Assembly (NCBI RefSeq): GCF_015477765.1
Contig: NZ_JADLQQ010000002.1
Coordinates: forward strand, 248,001-312,000
Source: Nocardia transvalensis
Lineage (GTDB): Bacteria; Actinomycetota; Actinomycetes; Mycobacteriales; Mycobacteriaceae
DNA length: 64,000 nucleotides
Direction: 5' to 3'
In this document: positions 55,290 through 63,974 of the stretch, in pieces
How positions within the stretch are numbered: the stretch's first letter is position 1
Layout of the letters: each line of letters begins with the position of its first letter
The notes under the pieces: model-generated
What the model saw: only the letters and a program-made list of their open reading frames with translations
Database searches by the model: none
What the model was told of the DNA's origin: nothing
Program-made: the position numbers and the translations under genes

Positions 55290-56063
55290 TCAGCCGCCGA
55301 AGGCCATGAGCGCCACGGTCGCTCCGGCGGGGTCGGCGATGACGGCCAAGCGGGAGGGGCCAGGGAAGTCCTGGGGCTTCTGCACGATCGTTCCGCCCAA
55401 CTCGACGGCGCGCGACGCGGTGGCGTCGCAGTCGAGGACGTGGATCGTCATGGCCCAGCACGGTGCGGGCTCGCCGGGTTGTGCCGCCGCCGCACCGCCG
55501 AATTCGCGGCCGCCCGCGGCGGTGGTGATGGCCTGGTACGGCTTGTCGGTCGCGGTCTCCCAGGCGGCGGTGCGGTAGATCCAGCCGAGGACCTTCGCGT
55601 AGTGGGCCAGGGCGTCGGCGGGTGCGCGGGTGGCAGTGTATTCCACCCATACCGGGTTGTTCGGCGCCCCGAAGCGCTCGGTCCCCGGATGTCCGGTCAG
55701 GTGGGCGATTCCGTACGTCGCGCCGTCGGGATCGGTGAGGACGGCGAATTCCAGCTGTCCGGGCACCTCGGCCGGCTCGACGAGAACCGTTGCGCCGTCG
55801 GCGGCAGCGGCGGCGACAGCCTGCCCGACATCGGCGACCGCGAAATACGGCAGCCACGACCCGGGCTGGAGTGCGCCGCCGGGTGTGGGCTCTCCGATCC
55901 CGGCGACCTGCGCCCCGTCCCGGGACAGCAGGATGTAGTGCTCATCCTCTGAGCTCATATCCTCGGCGGTCCAGCCGAACAGCGCGCTGTAGAACCCGGC
56001 AACGGCAGCGCTGTCGGCTGCGATCACCTCGAACCAGCAGGGGGCGCCCGTCTGCATACTCAT
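55290..56063 (-). CDS. two-domain VOC (glyoxalase/dioxygenase-like) protein
   Basis: A 257-residue protein made of two VOC domains (about 8-120 and 135-255). Each starts with a PCWFEVIAAD/PVWVEYTATR strand and has FYSALFGWT/HYAKVLGWI. The second ends LAVIADPAGATVALMAF. Metal ligands are only partly conserved, so it may be a binding or resistance protein rather than a glyoxalase. It converges on the SnoaL-like gene with 10 bases between, and lies upstream-adjacent to a TetR gene on the same strand. Confidence 0.82.
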   Translation of the reverse strand: MSMQTGAPCWFEVIAADSAAVAGFYSALFGWTAEDMSSEDEHYILLSRDGAQVAGIGEPTPGGALQPGSWLPYFAVADVGQAVAAAAADGATVLVEPAEVPGQLEFAVLTDPDGATYGIAHLTGHPGTERFGAPNNPVWVEYTATRAPADALAHYAKVLGWIYRTAAWETATDKPYQAITTAAGGREFGGAAAAQPGEPAPCWAMTIHVLDCDATASRAVELGGTIVQKPQDFPGPSRLAVIADPAGATVALMAFGG

Positions 56064-56153
56064 CTCCTCTATGTCGTGGCCGACCGTGCACTCGTGCGAT
56101 GGGCGCGCGAATGCACTCGGTGCATCGGTGCAGACGATGCGCCGCAGGCGAAT

Positions 56154-56810
56154 TCATCGGCCGCAGGCGAATCCGTCGCACAGCGCGTCCAGCCCGGACC
56201 ACAGGAGCTGTTCGGGATCGAGCAGATCACCGCGCCCGGTGCCCTCGAGCGGCACCAGCGCCGGCGGGGTGGGCCAGCGCGGCGTGCCGTCCAGCAGCAC
56301 GCGGAACGCCGATTCCTCCTGCTCGCCGTCGCGCTTGGCCAGCATGGCGGCACTGACCTCCTGCAGGGCGATACCGGCGATATAACTCCACACCGCCAGC
56401 GACATGCGAGTGGCCTCGCGGACATCGCCGGTCAGCTCCCCGAAGCCCTCCACCAGCCAGGCCAGACAGGCCAGACTCGACGGGCCGAAGTTGTAGCGCG
56501 GCACCGCGAAGGTGAACAGCACCCACGGATGCTGCTGATACAGCCGCCAATCGATCTCGCCGGCGATGCGCACCCGGTCGCGCCAGGTCCAGCCCGGCTG
56601 CGGATCCGGATACGGATTGCGCCGCGCCACCTCGTCGGTCATCTCCGCCAGCATCGCGTCCTTGTTCGGCACGTGCCGATACAGCGACATCGCGCCCACC
56701 CCCATCCGCTCGGCGATGCGCCGCATCGACAGCGCATCCAGCCCGGCCTCGTCGGCCAGGGCGATCGCCGTGTCGACGATGGCGGATCGGGTGAGCTTCG
56801 GCTCGGTCAT
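56154..56810 (-). CDS. TetR-family regulator of the adjacent DHA2 exporter
   Basis: A 218-residue TetR protein: helix-turn-helix at about 8-50 (SAIVDTAIALADEAGLDALSMRRIAERMGVGAMSLYRHVPNKDAM) and a TetR_C_1-like ligand domain with HPWVLFTFAVPRYNFGPSSLACLAWLVEGF. It is divergent from the 14-helix exporter, with two near-identical palindromes in the 94-base gap. This is the classical drug-exporter/repressor arrangement. Confidence 0.92.
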   Translation of the reverse strand: MTEPKLTRSAIVDTAIALADEAGLDALSMRRIAERMGVGAMSLYRHVPNKDAMLAEMTDEVARRNPYPDPQPGWTWRDRVRIAGEIDWRLYQQHPWVLFTFAVPRYNFGPSSLACLAWLVEGFGELTGDVREATRMSLAVWSYIAGIALQEVSAAMLAKRDGEQEESAFRVLLDGTPRWPTPPALVPLEGTGRGDLLDPEQLLWSGLDALCDGFACGR

Positions 56811-56843
56811 CGAAACAACTCGCTTTCGTTTTCGGGCCAGGGT

Positions 56844-56883
56844 GCGTACGCTGTACCCAGCTCTGACGCGTACGTTGTACGCG
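56844..56883. promoter_or_regulatory. twin TetR operators, tetR/DHA2 exporter
   Basis: CGCGTACGTTGTACGCG (56867-56883) is a perfect 17-base palindrome with a 3-base centre. GCGTACGCTGTACCC (56844-56858) is a second copy with one mismatch, centred 24 bases upstream. The second copy ends 22 bases before the exporter start codon. Confidence 0.82.
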
Positions 56884-56904
56884 CGACTGGGAAAAGGATA
56901 GGTG

Positions 56905-58416
56905 ATGACTGGCATCGATACCCGTGAGATCGCGGCCCCTCGGCGTGCCTGGCTGGGCTTGGCGGTACTGATCCTGCCGGTACTGCTGGTGTCGATGGAT
57001 ATGTCGGTGCTGTATCTGGCGATGCCGACGTTGACCGAGGCGCTGAGCCCGTCGGCGACCCAGCAGCTGTGGATCCTCGACATCTATGGGTTCCTGATCG
57101 CCGGGCTGCTCATCACCATGGGTAACCTCGGCGACCGGATCGGCCGGCGCAATATCCTGCTGGTCGGTGCCAGCGTGTTCGGCGTGGCGTCGGTGCTGGC
57201 GGCGTTCGCGCCCAGTGCGGGTGTGCTGATCGCGGCGCGGGCGCTGATGGGCCTGGGCGGGGCGACGCTGTTGCCGTCGAGCCTGGCGTTGATCTCGGGT
57301 CTGTTCCCGGATCCGCGCACGCGCGGCACGGCGATCGGAATCTGGACGGCGTTCTTCGCCGGTGGGTCGGCGGTCGGGCCGATCCTCGGGGGTGTGCTCC
57401 TGCACCAGTTCTTCTGGGGCACGGTGTTCTTGATCAACATTCCGGTGCTGCTGGTGCTGCTGGCCCTGGGGCCGTTCGTGCTGCCGGAGCATCGGGAGAC
57501 CGGGCGCGGGCCACTGGATCTGGTGAGCGTGGTCATGTCGATCGCGGGCATCCTGCCCGCGGTGTACGCGGTGAAGCACGTTGCGGCCGAGGGGATCGAT
57601 ATCGAGGCCGTCGCGGTGGGCGTGTTCGGCGTGGCGGTGCTGGTGCTGTTCGTGCGGCGGCAGCGGCAGCTGGCCGAGCCGCTGCTGGATCTGTCGCTGT
57701 TCCGGCGCGGGCTGTTCTCCGTGGCCGTCGGCTCGTCGACGATCGGCATGATGTCGCTGGCCGGGATGAGCTATCTGACCAGTGTGTATCTGCAGTCGGT
57801 GACCGGGCGGGACGCGCTCGGCGCGGCGCTGCTGGGCATTCCGCAGGCCGTGGTGGTGTTCGTGTTCTCGATGAGCGGTGCGCGGGTGGCGCAGTGGCTG
57901 GGGGCGCGGGCCGCGTTCGTGGTGTCCCTCGGAGCGGCCGCGGTCGGCAATCTGATGCTGTTCGGCGTCGGCGTGGACGGCGGGGTCGGGTGGTATGTGG
58001 CCGGTTCGGTCGTTGCCGGGCTGGGATACGGCATCGTCTTCACGGTCGTCTCGGAGGTGTCGGTGGCGTCGGTGCCGCCGGAGCGGGCCGGGTCCGCGGT
58101 CGGGATCTCCGAGACCAGTTTCGAACTGGGCAACGCGCTCGGCCTGTCGCTGCTGGGTTCGCTTGCGGCCCTGATCTTCCGGCACGGCGGTGACTACGCG
58201 TCCACACTCGGGGAGACGATCGACCGGGCCGCGGGAGACGCCGGCCTGATCCACGCCGCCCGCAGCTCGTTCGTCACAGGTATGCACGCCGCGACCACCG
58301 CGGGTGCGGTACTGCTGGTGGTGATGGCGGTGATCGCGCTGGTGGCGGGCCGCTCCCGCAATCAGGTTGCGGCAGAGGCGGAACCGGTGCGGGAGGGCTG
58401 CGCGGCGGGGCACTGA
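56905..58416 (+). CDS. MFS multidrug exporter, DHA2 (14-helix) type
   Basis: A 503-residue transporter with 14 predicted helices. DHA2 signatures are LDIYGFLIAGLLITMGNLGDRIGRRNILL, RALMGLGGATLLPSSLALISGLFPDPRTRGTAIGIW and GSAVGPILGGVLL (antiporter motif C). It is a proton-coupled efflux pump for drugs or cationic compounds, resembling QacA/LfrA/EmrB proteins. The ATG at 56905 with AAGGA upstream is preferred over the GTG at 56902. It is controlled by the divergent TetR gene. Confidence 0.93.
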   Translation: MTGIDTREIAAPRRAWLGLAVLILPVLLVSMDMSVLYLAMPTLTEALSPSATQQLWILDIYGFLIAGLLITMGNLGDRIGRRNILLVGASVFGVASVLAAFAPSAGVLIAARALMGLGGATLLPSSLALISGLFPDPRTRGTAIGIWTAFFAGGSAVGPILGGVLLHQFFWGTVFLINIPVLLVLLALGPFVLPEHRETGRGPLDLVSVVMSIAGILPAVYAVKHVAAEGIDIEAVAVGVFGVAVLVLFVRRQRQLAEPLLDLSLFRRGLFSVAVGSSTIGMMSLAGMSYLTSVYLQSVTGRDALGAALLGIPQAVVVFVFSMSGARVAQWLGARAAFVVSLGAAAVGNLMLFGVGVDGGVGWYVAGSVVAGLGYGIVFTVVSEVSVASVPPERAGSAVGISETSFELGNALGLSLLGSLAALIFRHGGDYASTLGETIDRAAGDAGLIHAARSSFVTGMHAATTAGAVLLVVMAVIALVAGRSRNQVAAEAEPVREGCAAGH

Positions 58417-58463
58417 CCGCGCACCCCCTCGCGAAGATCAACGGGGGCGCATACAGTCGAGGT

Positions 58464-59327
58464 GTGAACGACACCACTCGGAACGGGCGGCCGCTGGCCG
58501 AACGGGTGGCGACGCGGCTGCTGTACCCCACCGCGCGGCCGCGCGAAAAGGCGCTGCGCGAGGCGGTTTCGGGGCGAGTGGTCCTCGTGACCGGCGCCTC
58601 GCACGGCATCGGCAAGGCCACGGTGCGCAAACTCGGGGCCGCCGGGGCCGAGGTGCTGCTGGTGGCGCGCTCGCTCGAGGACCTCGAGCAGGTGGCCGGT
58701 GAGATCACTGCCGCCGGTGGCACAGCGCACGTGTACCCCGCCGATCTGACCGATATGGACGCCACCGATCGGCTGGGTCGCGAGCTGCTCGGCACTCACG
58801 GACATGTCGATGTGCTGATCAACAACGCGGGCAAGTCGATTCGCCGCACGCTCGACAAGTCCTACGACCGTTTCCACGATTACACCCGCACCATCGACGT
58901 CAACTACCTCGGCCCGGTCCGCTTGCTGCTCACCCTGCTGCCCAGCATGCGCGAGCGCCGCGAGGGACATATCGTCAACCTCTCCACGTGGGGCCTGCGC
59001 ATGCCGCCCGCCCCGGGCTGGTCGGCCTACGGCGCCTCGAAGGCGGCCTTCGACATGTGGCTGCGCACGGTCGCCACCGAGATCGCCGCCGACAACGTCA
59101 CCACCACCTCGATCTATATGCCGCTGGTGCACACCCGCATGAGCGCACCCACCGACTTCGGCAACATGCCGGGTCTCACCGCCGAGGAAGCCGCGGATGT
59201 GGTGTGCCACGCGGTGGTCGCCAAACCGCTGGAGATCTCGCCGTGGTGGACCGGCCCGCTCCAGGCCTGGACCGACCTCACCCGCGGCCCGGCCCACCGC
59301 TTCATGGCCCGCAGCTTCCGCCGCTGA
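58464..59327 (+). CDS. SDR-family oxidoreductase with N-terminal extension
   Basis: A 287-residue SDR. About 40 residues precede the NAD(P) motif TGASHGIGKATV. NNAGKSIRRTLD and the catalytic WSAYGASKAAFDMW (Tyr-x3-Lys) follow, and the C-terminal part includes WWTGPLQAWTDLTRGPAHRFMARSF. The extension and tail are typical of actinobacterial SDRs acting on long-chain acyl or mycolate-type substrates (CmrA-like); this is not certain. The GTG start is 47 bases after the exporter gene. It overlaps the convergent hydrolase by 26 bases. Confidence 0.86.
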   Translation: MNDTTRNGRPLAERVATRLLYPTARPREKALREAVSGRVVLVTGASHGIGKATVRKLGAAGAEVLLVARSLEDLEQVAGEITAAGGTAHVYPADLTDMDATDRLGRELLGTHGHVDVLINNAGKSIRRTLDKSYDRFHDYTRTIDVNYLGPVRLLLTLLPSMRERREGHIVNLSTWGLRMPPAPGWSAYGASKAAFDMWLRTVATEIAADNVTTTSIYMPLVHTRMSAPTDFGNMPGLTAEEAADVVCHAVVAKPLEISPWWTGPLQAWTDLTRGPAHRFMARSFRR

Positions 59328-60210
59328 TCTCGGCGCGGCGGACCAGGGCGGCGATTCGATCGGCGAAGGTGGGCCACAGTTCGCGCGGGAGGCTGTGACC
59401 CATGCCGTCGATGAGCAGTAGTTCGGCGCCCGGAATGGCCCGGGCGGTGGCGCGGCCGCCGCTGGGGTCGAAACACAGGTCGTCGGTGCCGTGGATGACC
59501 AGGGTCGGTATCCGCAGCTTCCGCAGCAGGTCGGTGCGGTCGCCGGAGGCCAGGACCGCCACGGCTTGGCGCAGCATCGCGCCCCTGTCGTGATCGCGGT
59601 CCCCGGAGCGGGCGGCGATGTCGGCCACGAGCTCCGCGTCGTAGGCGAAACCAGGGGAGCCCATGGTGCGGCGTATGCGTACCGACCAGTCGATATAGCC
59701 CTGCCGATCCTCGGGCGGAGACCCTTCCGACTCGAAGGCCCGCGTATCGGTTCTGCCGACATCCGGACTGCCGGTCGTGGACATCATCGACGTCAAAGAC
59801 CGGACTCGCTCGGGATATTCGATCGCCATCGTCTGGGCGATCATCCCGCCCTGGGAGGCGCCGACGAGGTGGACGCTGTCGAGTCCGAGCGCATCCAGCA
59901 GGCCCACGGTGTCGGCGGCCATATCCGACAGCGTGTATGAGACGGTCGAGAAGTCCCCGGCCATCGCGGCGGGGAAATCGGGCACGGGCGCCTCCGGGAA
60001 GTGCGTAGACAGCCCGGCATCGCGGTTGTCGAAACGGATCACGTGCAGTCCGCGATCGACCAGTTCCGCGCACAGGCCGTCGGGCCAGTTGATCATCTGC
60101 GCGCCGCCGCCCATGATCAGCAGCACCGGCGGAGCGTCGGCCTCGCCGAGTCGTTCGTAGGCCCCCTCGATCCCCGCCGGGCCCACGTTCAACGCTGTGT
60201 ATTCGGTCAT
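59302..60210 (-). CDS. alpha/beta-hydrolase
   Basis: A 302-residue cytosolic alpha/beta-hydrolase. The nucleophile elbow is GASQG with S119, the oxyanion region LIMGGGAQMINWP, the acid candidate in IHGTDDLCFDPSGG and the catalytic His in DGMGHSLPRELWP. No signal peptide. The general layout fits aclacinomycin methylesterase/RdmC-like or haloperoxidase-like esterases, but the substrate is unknown. It lies in the DNA that separates ureC from ureF. Confidence 0.88.
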   Translation of the reverse strand: MTEYTALNVGPAGIEGAYERLGEADAPPVLLIMGGGAQMINWPDGLCAELVDRGLHVIRFDNRDAGLSTHFPEAPVPDFPAAMAGDFSTVSYTLSDMAADTVGLLDALGLDSVHLVGASQGGMIAQTMAIEYPERVRSLTSMMSTTGSPDVGRTDTRAFESEGSPPEDRQGYIDWSVRIRRTMGSPGFAYDAELVADIAARSGDRDHDRGAMLRQAVAVLASGDRTDLLRKLRIPTLVIHGTDDLCFDPSGGRATARAIPGAELLLIDGMGHSLPRELWPTFADRIAALVRRAEISGGSCGP

Positions 60211-60534
60211 CCGTCCCCCACCCTTTCCGGCTCGGACCTGCGATTATGGTACCTCGACCGGGCCTTGCCGCAAGACCCCCGGTGCGATATACATTCCAGT
60301 GGGGGAATTGAGCGCCTCTCTTTCTCCAGTTCTCCAGCCTCCCGCCCGATCGGACGTCGCCGACACCGGCTCGAGCCGCACCCGGCCCGCCGCATAGGAT
60401 CGAGGAGTGCAGGACCCGGAAGTGCGGCTTCATGACTGAGCGCGGCGAGGCGCGGGCGTGAGCGTGCTTGCGAGTGAACCATCAACGCAGCTCGCTAGGT
60501 GCACGGCGGCACCGAGCGTCAGCGGGGTGACGTC
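60211..60534. other. 324-base region before ureF
   Basis: This should carry the promoter of the separated ureFGD genes and of the divergent hydrolase. A tiny open frame (GTG 60407 to TGA 60439, 10 codons) behind GATCGAGGAG is visible but too short to call. No other signal stands out. Confidence 0.4.
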
Positions 60535-61167
60535 ATGAGTCTGGCGATGCTGTTGACGCTGGCCGATTCGCGCCTGCCGATCGGCGGGCACGTGCACTCC
60601 GGTGGGGTCGAAGAGGCCGTGGCGTCCGGATTGGTCCGGGACGTGCGGTCGGTGGAAGTGTATTTGCGGCGACGGATCCGGAACTCCGGATTGGTGGCGG
60701 CATCGCTCGCGGCGGCGGTGTGCGCGGGGGAGTTGGAGCCGCGGCGCGCCGAGGCCGAGGCCGATGCGCGCACACCCGCGCCCGCGGCCCGCACCGCCTC
60801 CCGCGCGCAGGGCAGGGGACTGGTGCGGCTCGCGAAACAAGTTTGGCCACATCACGATTGGGCCGCGCTCGGCAACCGACCGCACCTGTCGACCGTCTTC
60901 GGCGTCGTCGGCCGGGTGGCCGGTGCGACACCGGAGCAGATCGCCGGAATCGTCGTCTACACCACCATGACCGGTGCGGCGACGGCCGCCCAGCGCCTGC
61001 TGGCCCTGGACCCCGCCGCCGTGGCCGCGTGCACCGTCCGGCTCGCCGACAGCTGCGACAGGACCGCCGCCGAGGCGGTGAAAGGCCTTGCGGCCCTGTC
61101 CGATCCGCTGCAGGACGTGCTTGCCCAGCGGCATGTCGACCGGGACATGCCGCTGTTCGCTTCGTAG
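60535..61167 (+). CDS. ureF: urease accessory protein UreF
   Basis: A 210-residue Ure[28 protein letters not shown] at the N-terminus and the C-terminal [23 protein letters not shown]. It acts with UreD and UreG as the GTPase-regulating scaffold for nickel insertion. The ATG at 60535 follows AGCGGGG and gives the family N-terminus; the frame begins earlier at 60499. It opens the ureFGD group, 7.7 kb from ureC. Confidence 0.95.
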   Translation: MSLAMLLTLADSRLPIGGHVHSGGVEEAVASGLVRDVRSVEVYLRRRIRNSGLVAASLAAAVCAGELEPRRAEAEADARTPAPAARTASRAQGRGLVRLAKQVWPHHDWAALGNRPHLSTVFGVVGRVAGATPEQIAGIVVYTTMTGAATAAQRLLALDPAAVAACTVRLADSCDRTAAEAVKGLAALSDPLQDVLAQRHVDRDMPLFAS

Positions 61168-61180
61168 AAAGGAATCACGT

Positions 61181-61882
61181 ATGCCCCCACATCTGATCGA
61201 CGGCGAACCGCACGACCACAGCCATGACCGCCCCAAGCGGGAACGCACCCCGGGCGAGCCGTTGCGGATCGGTATCGGCGGCCCGGTCGGATCGGGCAAG
61301 ACCGCGCTGGTCGCCGCGCTGTGCCGGCAGCTGCGCGAGGAACTGTCGCTGGCGGTGCTGACCAACGACATCTACACCACCGAGGACGCCGACTTCCTGC
61401 GCCGCCACGCCGTGCTGCCGGATGAGCGCATCACCGCCGTGCAGACCGGCGGCTGCCCGCACACCGCCATTCGCGACGACATCACCGCCAACCTCGACGC
61501 CATCGACGACCTGATCGAGGCCAATCCGCCGCTGGATCTGATCCTGGTGGAATCCGGCGGCGACAACCTCACCGCCACCTTCTCCTCCGGCCTGATCGAC
61601 GTGCAGATCTTCGTCGTGGATGTGGCCGGCGGTGACAAGGTGCCGCGCAAGGGCGGTCCGGGCGTGACGTTCTCGGACCTGCTGGTGATCAACAAGACCG
61701 ATCTGGCGCCGTTGGTCGGCGCGGATCTCGGTGTGATGGACCGGGATTCGACCGCCGTGCGGGAGGGCCGGCCGTTCGTATTCACCTCGCTCACCGAGGA
61801 TCCGGCCGCCACACCGGTGCTGACCTGGGTGCGCGAGCAGTTGCGGCTGATCGCCGAGCACGACGCGGCACTTGCGCACTGA
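61181..61882 (+). CDS. ureG: urease accessory GTPase UreG
   Basis: A 233-residue SIMIBI-class GTPase. The P-loop GPVGSGKT is at 34-41, the nickel-site motif CPH in [12 protein letters not shown], switch [12 protein letters not shown] and NKTD for guanine. A short His-rich N-terminus (HDHSHD) could hold extra nickel, which may help as no ureE is present. The ATG follows AGAAAGGAATC. Its stop overlaps the ureD start. Confidence 0.97.
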   Translation: MPPHLIDGEPHDHSHDRPKRERTPGEPLRIGIGGPVGSGKTALVAALCRQLREELSLAVLTNDIYTTEDADFLRRHAVLPDERITAVQTGGCPHTAIRDDITANLDAIDDLIEANPPLDLILVESGGDNLTATFSSGLIDVQIFVVDVAGGDKVPRKGGPGVTFSDLLVINKTDLAPLVGADLGVMDRDSTAVREGRPFVFTSLTEDPAATPVLTWVREQLRLIAEHDAALAH

Positions 61883-62519
61883 GCTCCACATCCACGCGCG
61901 GGCCGGTGCGCTGCCGCACATTCACGCCACCGGCGGGTTGGCGGCACGGCGCACCGGCCCCGGCATCGTGCACCTGATCGGCACGGCCGCAACGCCATTG
62001 GGCGGCGATGAACTCGACATCACGATCGTGGTCGAGCCCGGCGCTCGCCTGGCGGTGCGGTCGGTCGCGGCGACCATCGCCCTGCCGGGACGATTGACCC
62101 GGAAGTCCGTGGCGCACTGGAACTTCCACGTCGGTGGTGAACTGGAGTTCGACCCGGAGCCGACGGTCGTGGCGGGCGGCGCGGAACACGAGACACACAC
62201 CGCCGTGCACCTCGCCGAGGGTGCCCGGCTGCGCCTGCGCGAGCGCGTACAGATCGGCCGCACCGGCGAGGACATCGGTTGGTGGAGCGGCGACCTCACC
62301 GCCGACCTCGCCGACCTCCCGCTCCTGCGCCACCGCCTGGACCTGGGCGCCGACACCACCACCGACGACACCTTGTCGGCCCCGCGCGCCTTGGAAAGCG
62401 AACTCCGCTATCCCGACGACCGCCCAGCGGAGACCCGCGGCCTCGATGCGGCGTTACTGCCCTTGGCCGCGGGCGGCACCCTGTACACCCGCACCGCCTC
62501 CGTGCTGGTCCCAGCCTGA
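61872..62519 (+). CDS. ureD: urease accessory protein UreD
   Basis: A 215-residue UreD (UreH) protein, somewhat short as in mycobacteria: [39 protein letters not shown] and a C-terminal [18 protein letters not shown]. It forms the nickel tunnel to apo-urease with UreF. The start is a TTG at 61872 overlapping the end of ureG by 11 bases; this is inferred from frame continuity. A terminator hairpin follows 8 bases after the stop. Confidence 0.92.
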   Translation: MRTELHIHARAGALPHIHATGGLAARRTGPGIVHLIGTAATPLGGDELDITIVVEPGARLAVRSVAATIALPGRLTRKSVAHWNFHVGGELEFDPEPTVVAGGAEHETHTAVHLAEGARLRLRERVQIGRTGEDIGWWSGDLTADLADLPLLRHRLDLGADTTTDDTLSAPRALESELRYPDDRPAETRGLDAALLPLAAGGTLYTRTASVLVPA

Positions 62520-62527
62520 CCATCGAT

Positions 62528-62550
62528 CCCCGGCGGCTTCGCCGCCGGGG
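62528..62550 (+). terminator. hairpin behind ureD
   Basis: A perfect 10-bp stem (62528-62537 with 62541-62550) around TTC. Its right arm CCGCCGGGG begins the tandem repeats that follow. Confidence 0.75.
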
Positions 62551-62755
62551 AAGTGGTGTGTGGTCCGGCCGGGGAAGTGGTGTGTGGTCCGGCCGGGGAA
62601 GTGGTGTGTGGTCCGGCCGGGGAGGTAGTGGGTGTTCGGCCGGGGAAGTGGTGGGTGGTCCGGCCGGGGAGGTAGTGGGTGTTCGGCCGGGGAGGTAGTG
62701 GGTGGTCCGCCGGGAAGCAGCGGGTGGTCCTCCGGGGACGGGGTGGGCTGTCCCC
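62545..62755. repeat. 22-24 base tandem repeats behind ureD, about nine copies
   Basis: Units start CCGGGGAAGTGGTGTGTGGT or close variants at 62545, 62569, 62593, 62617, 62640, 62664, 62687, 62710 and 62732. The first three are nearly identical; later ones drift in sequence and length (22-24). The variable length excludes a conserved reading frame. Confidence 0.85.
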
Positions 62756-62782
62756 ACAGGAGCGGTGGGTGGTCCGCCGGGG

Positions 62783-63760
62783 TCAGTCGGTGGCGCGGAT
62801 GGTTTCCTCGGTGGCCGTGAGGATTTGGCGGGCGTTGTCGCCGGAGAAGACCGAGTAGTGGTTGCCCGGCAGGTAGCGCAGGTCGAGGTGGGGGGTGCGG
62901 GTTTCCAGGCCCTCGATCAGGACCGGGGTCTCGAGGAAGTCGTCGGTGGCGTAGAAGACCTGCAGCCGTGGGATGTCGATGTAGTCGTAGCGGGGTTGGG
63001 TGAGGTGGGGCCACATGGCCTGGCGGTATCGCTCCAGGCCGTCGGCGTCCTCCTCGGGATCTTGTGGCCCGCTTCCACCCGGCAGGTCGGGGGCCATGAC
63101 CTTGGCCATGGCCATCAGCACCTGGACCGGAATTCCGGTGCGTACCGCGGCATCCGGCAGCAGCGGAATCTCGATTCCGACCAGATAGCTCAGCGCCGCG
63201 AGTTGCAGCGCCCACTGCCCGGTCATCTCCGGCTTCTCCTGCGGCACGCGGCGCAGCGCATTGCCGGCCAGGTCGGCCGACGGGAATCCGATCGAGGATA
63301 TCGACGCGATCCGGCCCGGGACTTCCGTGTTGTATTGACTGCCGATGAACGGGCCCCACCCGTCGCCGAAGATGTGGACATGATGACCACCGGCCGTCTT
63401 GTCCATGACCGCACCGAATTCACCGGCGAGGCCCTCCATCGAGTAGGCGCCGGGCCGCCGGTCGCGGCTGGTCTTACCCGCCCCGTGCATATCCCAGCGC
63501 ACGACGTGGAAGCCGTCGGCGGCCAACTGCTCGGCAAACGGGATCATCCCACTGGAATTACCCGGCCAGCCGCCGGTCACCATCACGGTCGGCGCTTGCT
63601 CGGGCCCGGGCCCGTATTCGAAATATGACACCGGATAACCCTGATAGTCGGCAAATCCGGGGCGCCCGGTATCGACGGTCTCGCCCCGCGCGATAGCTGC
63701 GAAACTCGACACCACCAGCGCGGCCGTCACCAGGACTGTCGCCTTACCGATCAGCTTCAT
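62783..63760 (-). CDS. secreted alpha/beta-hydrolase-fold protein without a nucleophile
   Basis: A 325-residue exported protein. The signal peptide is about 1-26 (KLIGKATVLVTAALVVSSFAAIA). The fold is clear: MVTGGWPGNSSGMIPF (oxyanion loop), VVRWDMHGAGKT, and the C-terminal LPGNHYSVFSGD with a candidate His. The nucleophile elbow reads G132-D-G-W-G136, so position 134, normally Ser, Asp or Cys, is Gly. It resembles the GHDWG elbow of epoxide hydrolases with changed residues. It is probably not a classical hydrolase. The start at 63760 has GGAAGGCGG upstream. Confidence 0.75.
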   Translation of the reverse strand: MKLIGKATVLVTAALVVSSFAAIARGETVDTGRPGFADYQGYPVSYFEYGPGPEQAPTVMVTGGWPGNSSGMIPFAEQLAADGFHVVRWDMHGAGKTSRDRRPGAYSMEGLAGEFGAVMDKTAGGHHVHIFGDGWGPFIGSQYNTEVPGRIASISSIGFPSADLAGNALRRVPQEKPEMTGQWALQLAALSYLVGIEIPLLPDAAVRTGIPVQVLMAMAKVMAPDLPGGSGPQDPEEDADGLERYRQAMWPHLTQPRYDYIDIPRLQVFYATDDFLETPVLIEGLETRTPHLDLRYLPGNHYSVFSGDNARQILTATEETIRATD

Positions 63761-63926
63761 CTGAAATACCGCCTTCCATGTAGGCGAATCTCGCGTCATC
63801 TGCTCAGAAGGAGAGCAAGTTCTCAGCTATTCAAAACAAGGATGGCATGGAGGTATTTCGCGGAGTAAGGAAACTGTGGCGCGCGTCGCTGTCCATTCGG
63901 TCACGAAGTAGTCGGAACACACGATC

Positions 63927-63961
63927 GGGGCGGAAGCGGACATCGTCGGCCGTTCCGCCCC
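63927..63961 (+). promoter_or_regulatory. hairpin just before a strong ribosome site at the window edge
   Basis: GGGGCGGAA (63927-63935) pairs with TTCCGCCCC (63953-63961), and AGGAGG follows at 63965-63970. The distance suits control of translation or attenuation of the gene that starts at the edge. Confidence 0.4.
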
Positions 63962-63974
63962 GGCAGGAGGAACC

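Noticed and set aside
60407..60439. Ten-codon frame with a fair ribosome site before ureF
   Set aside because: Too short, no regulatory codon run and no attenuator hairpin beside it.
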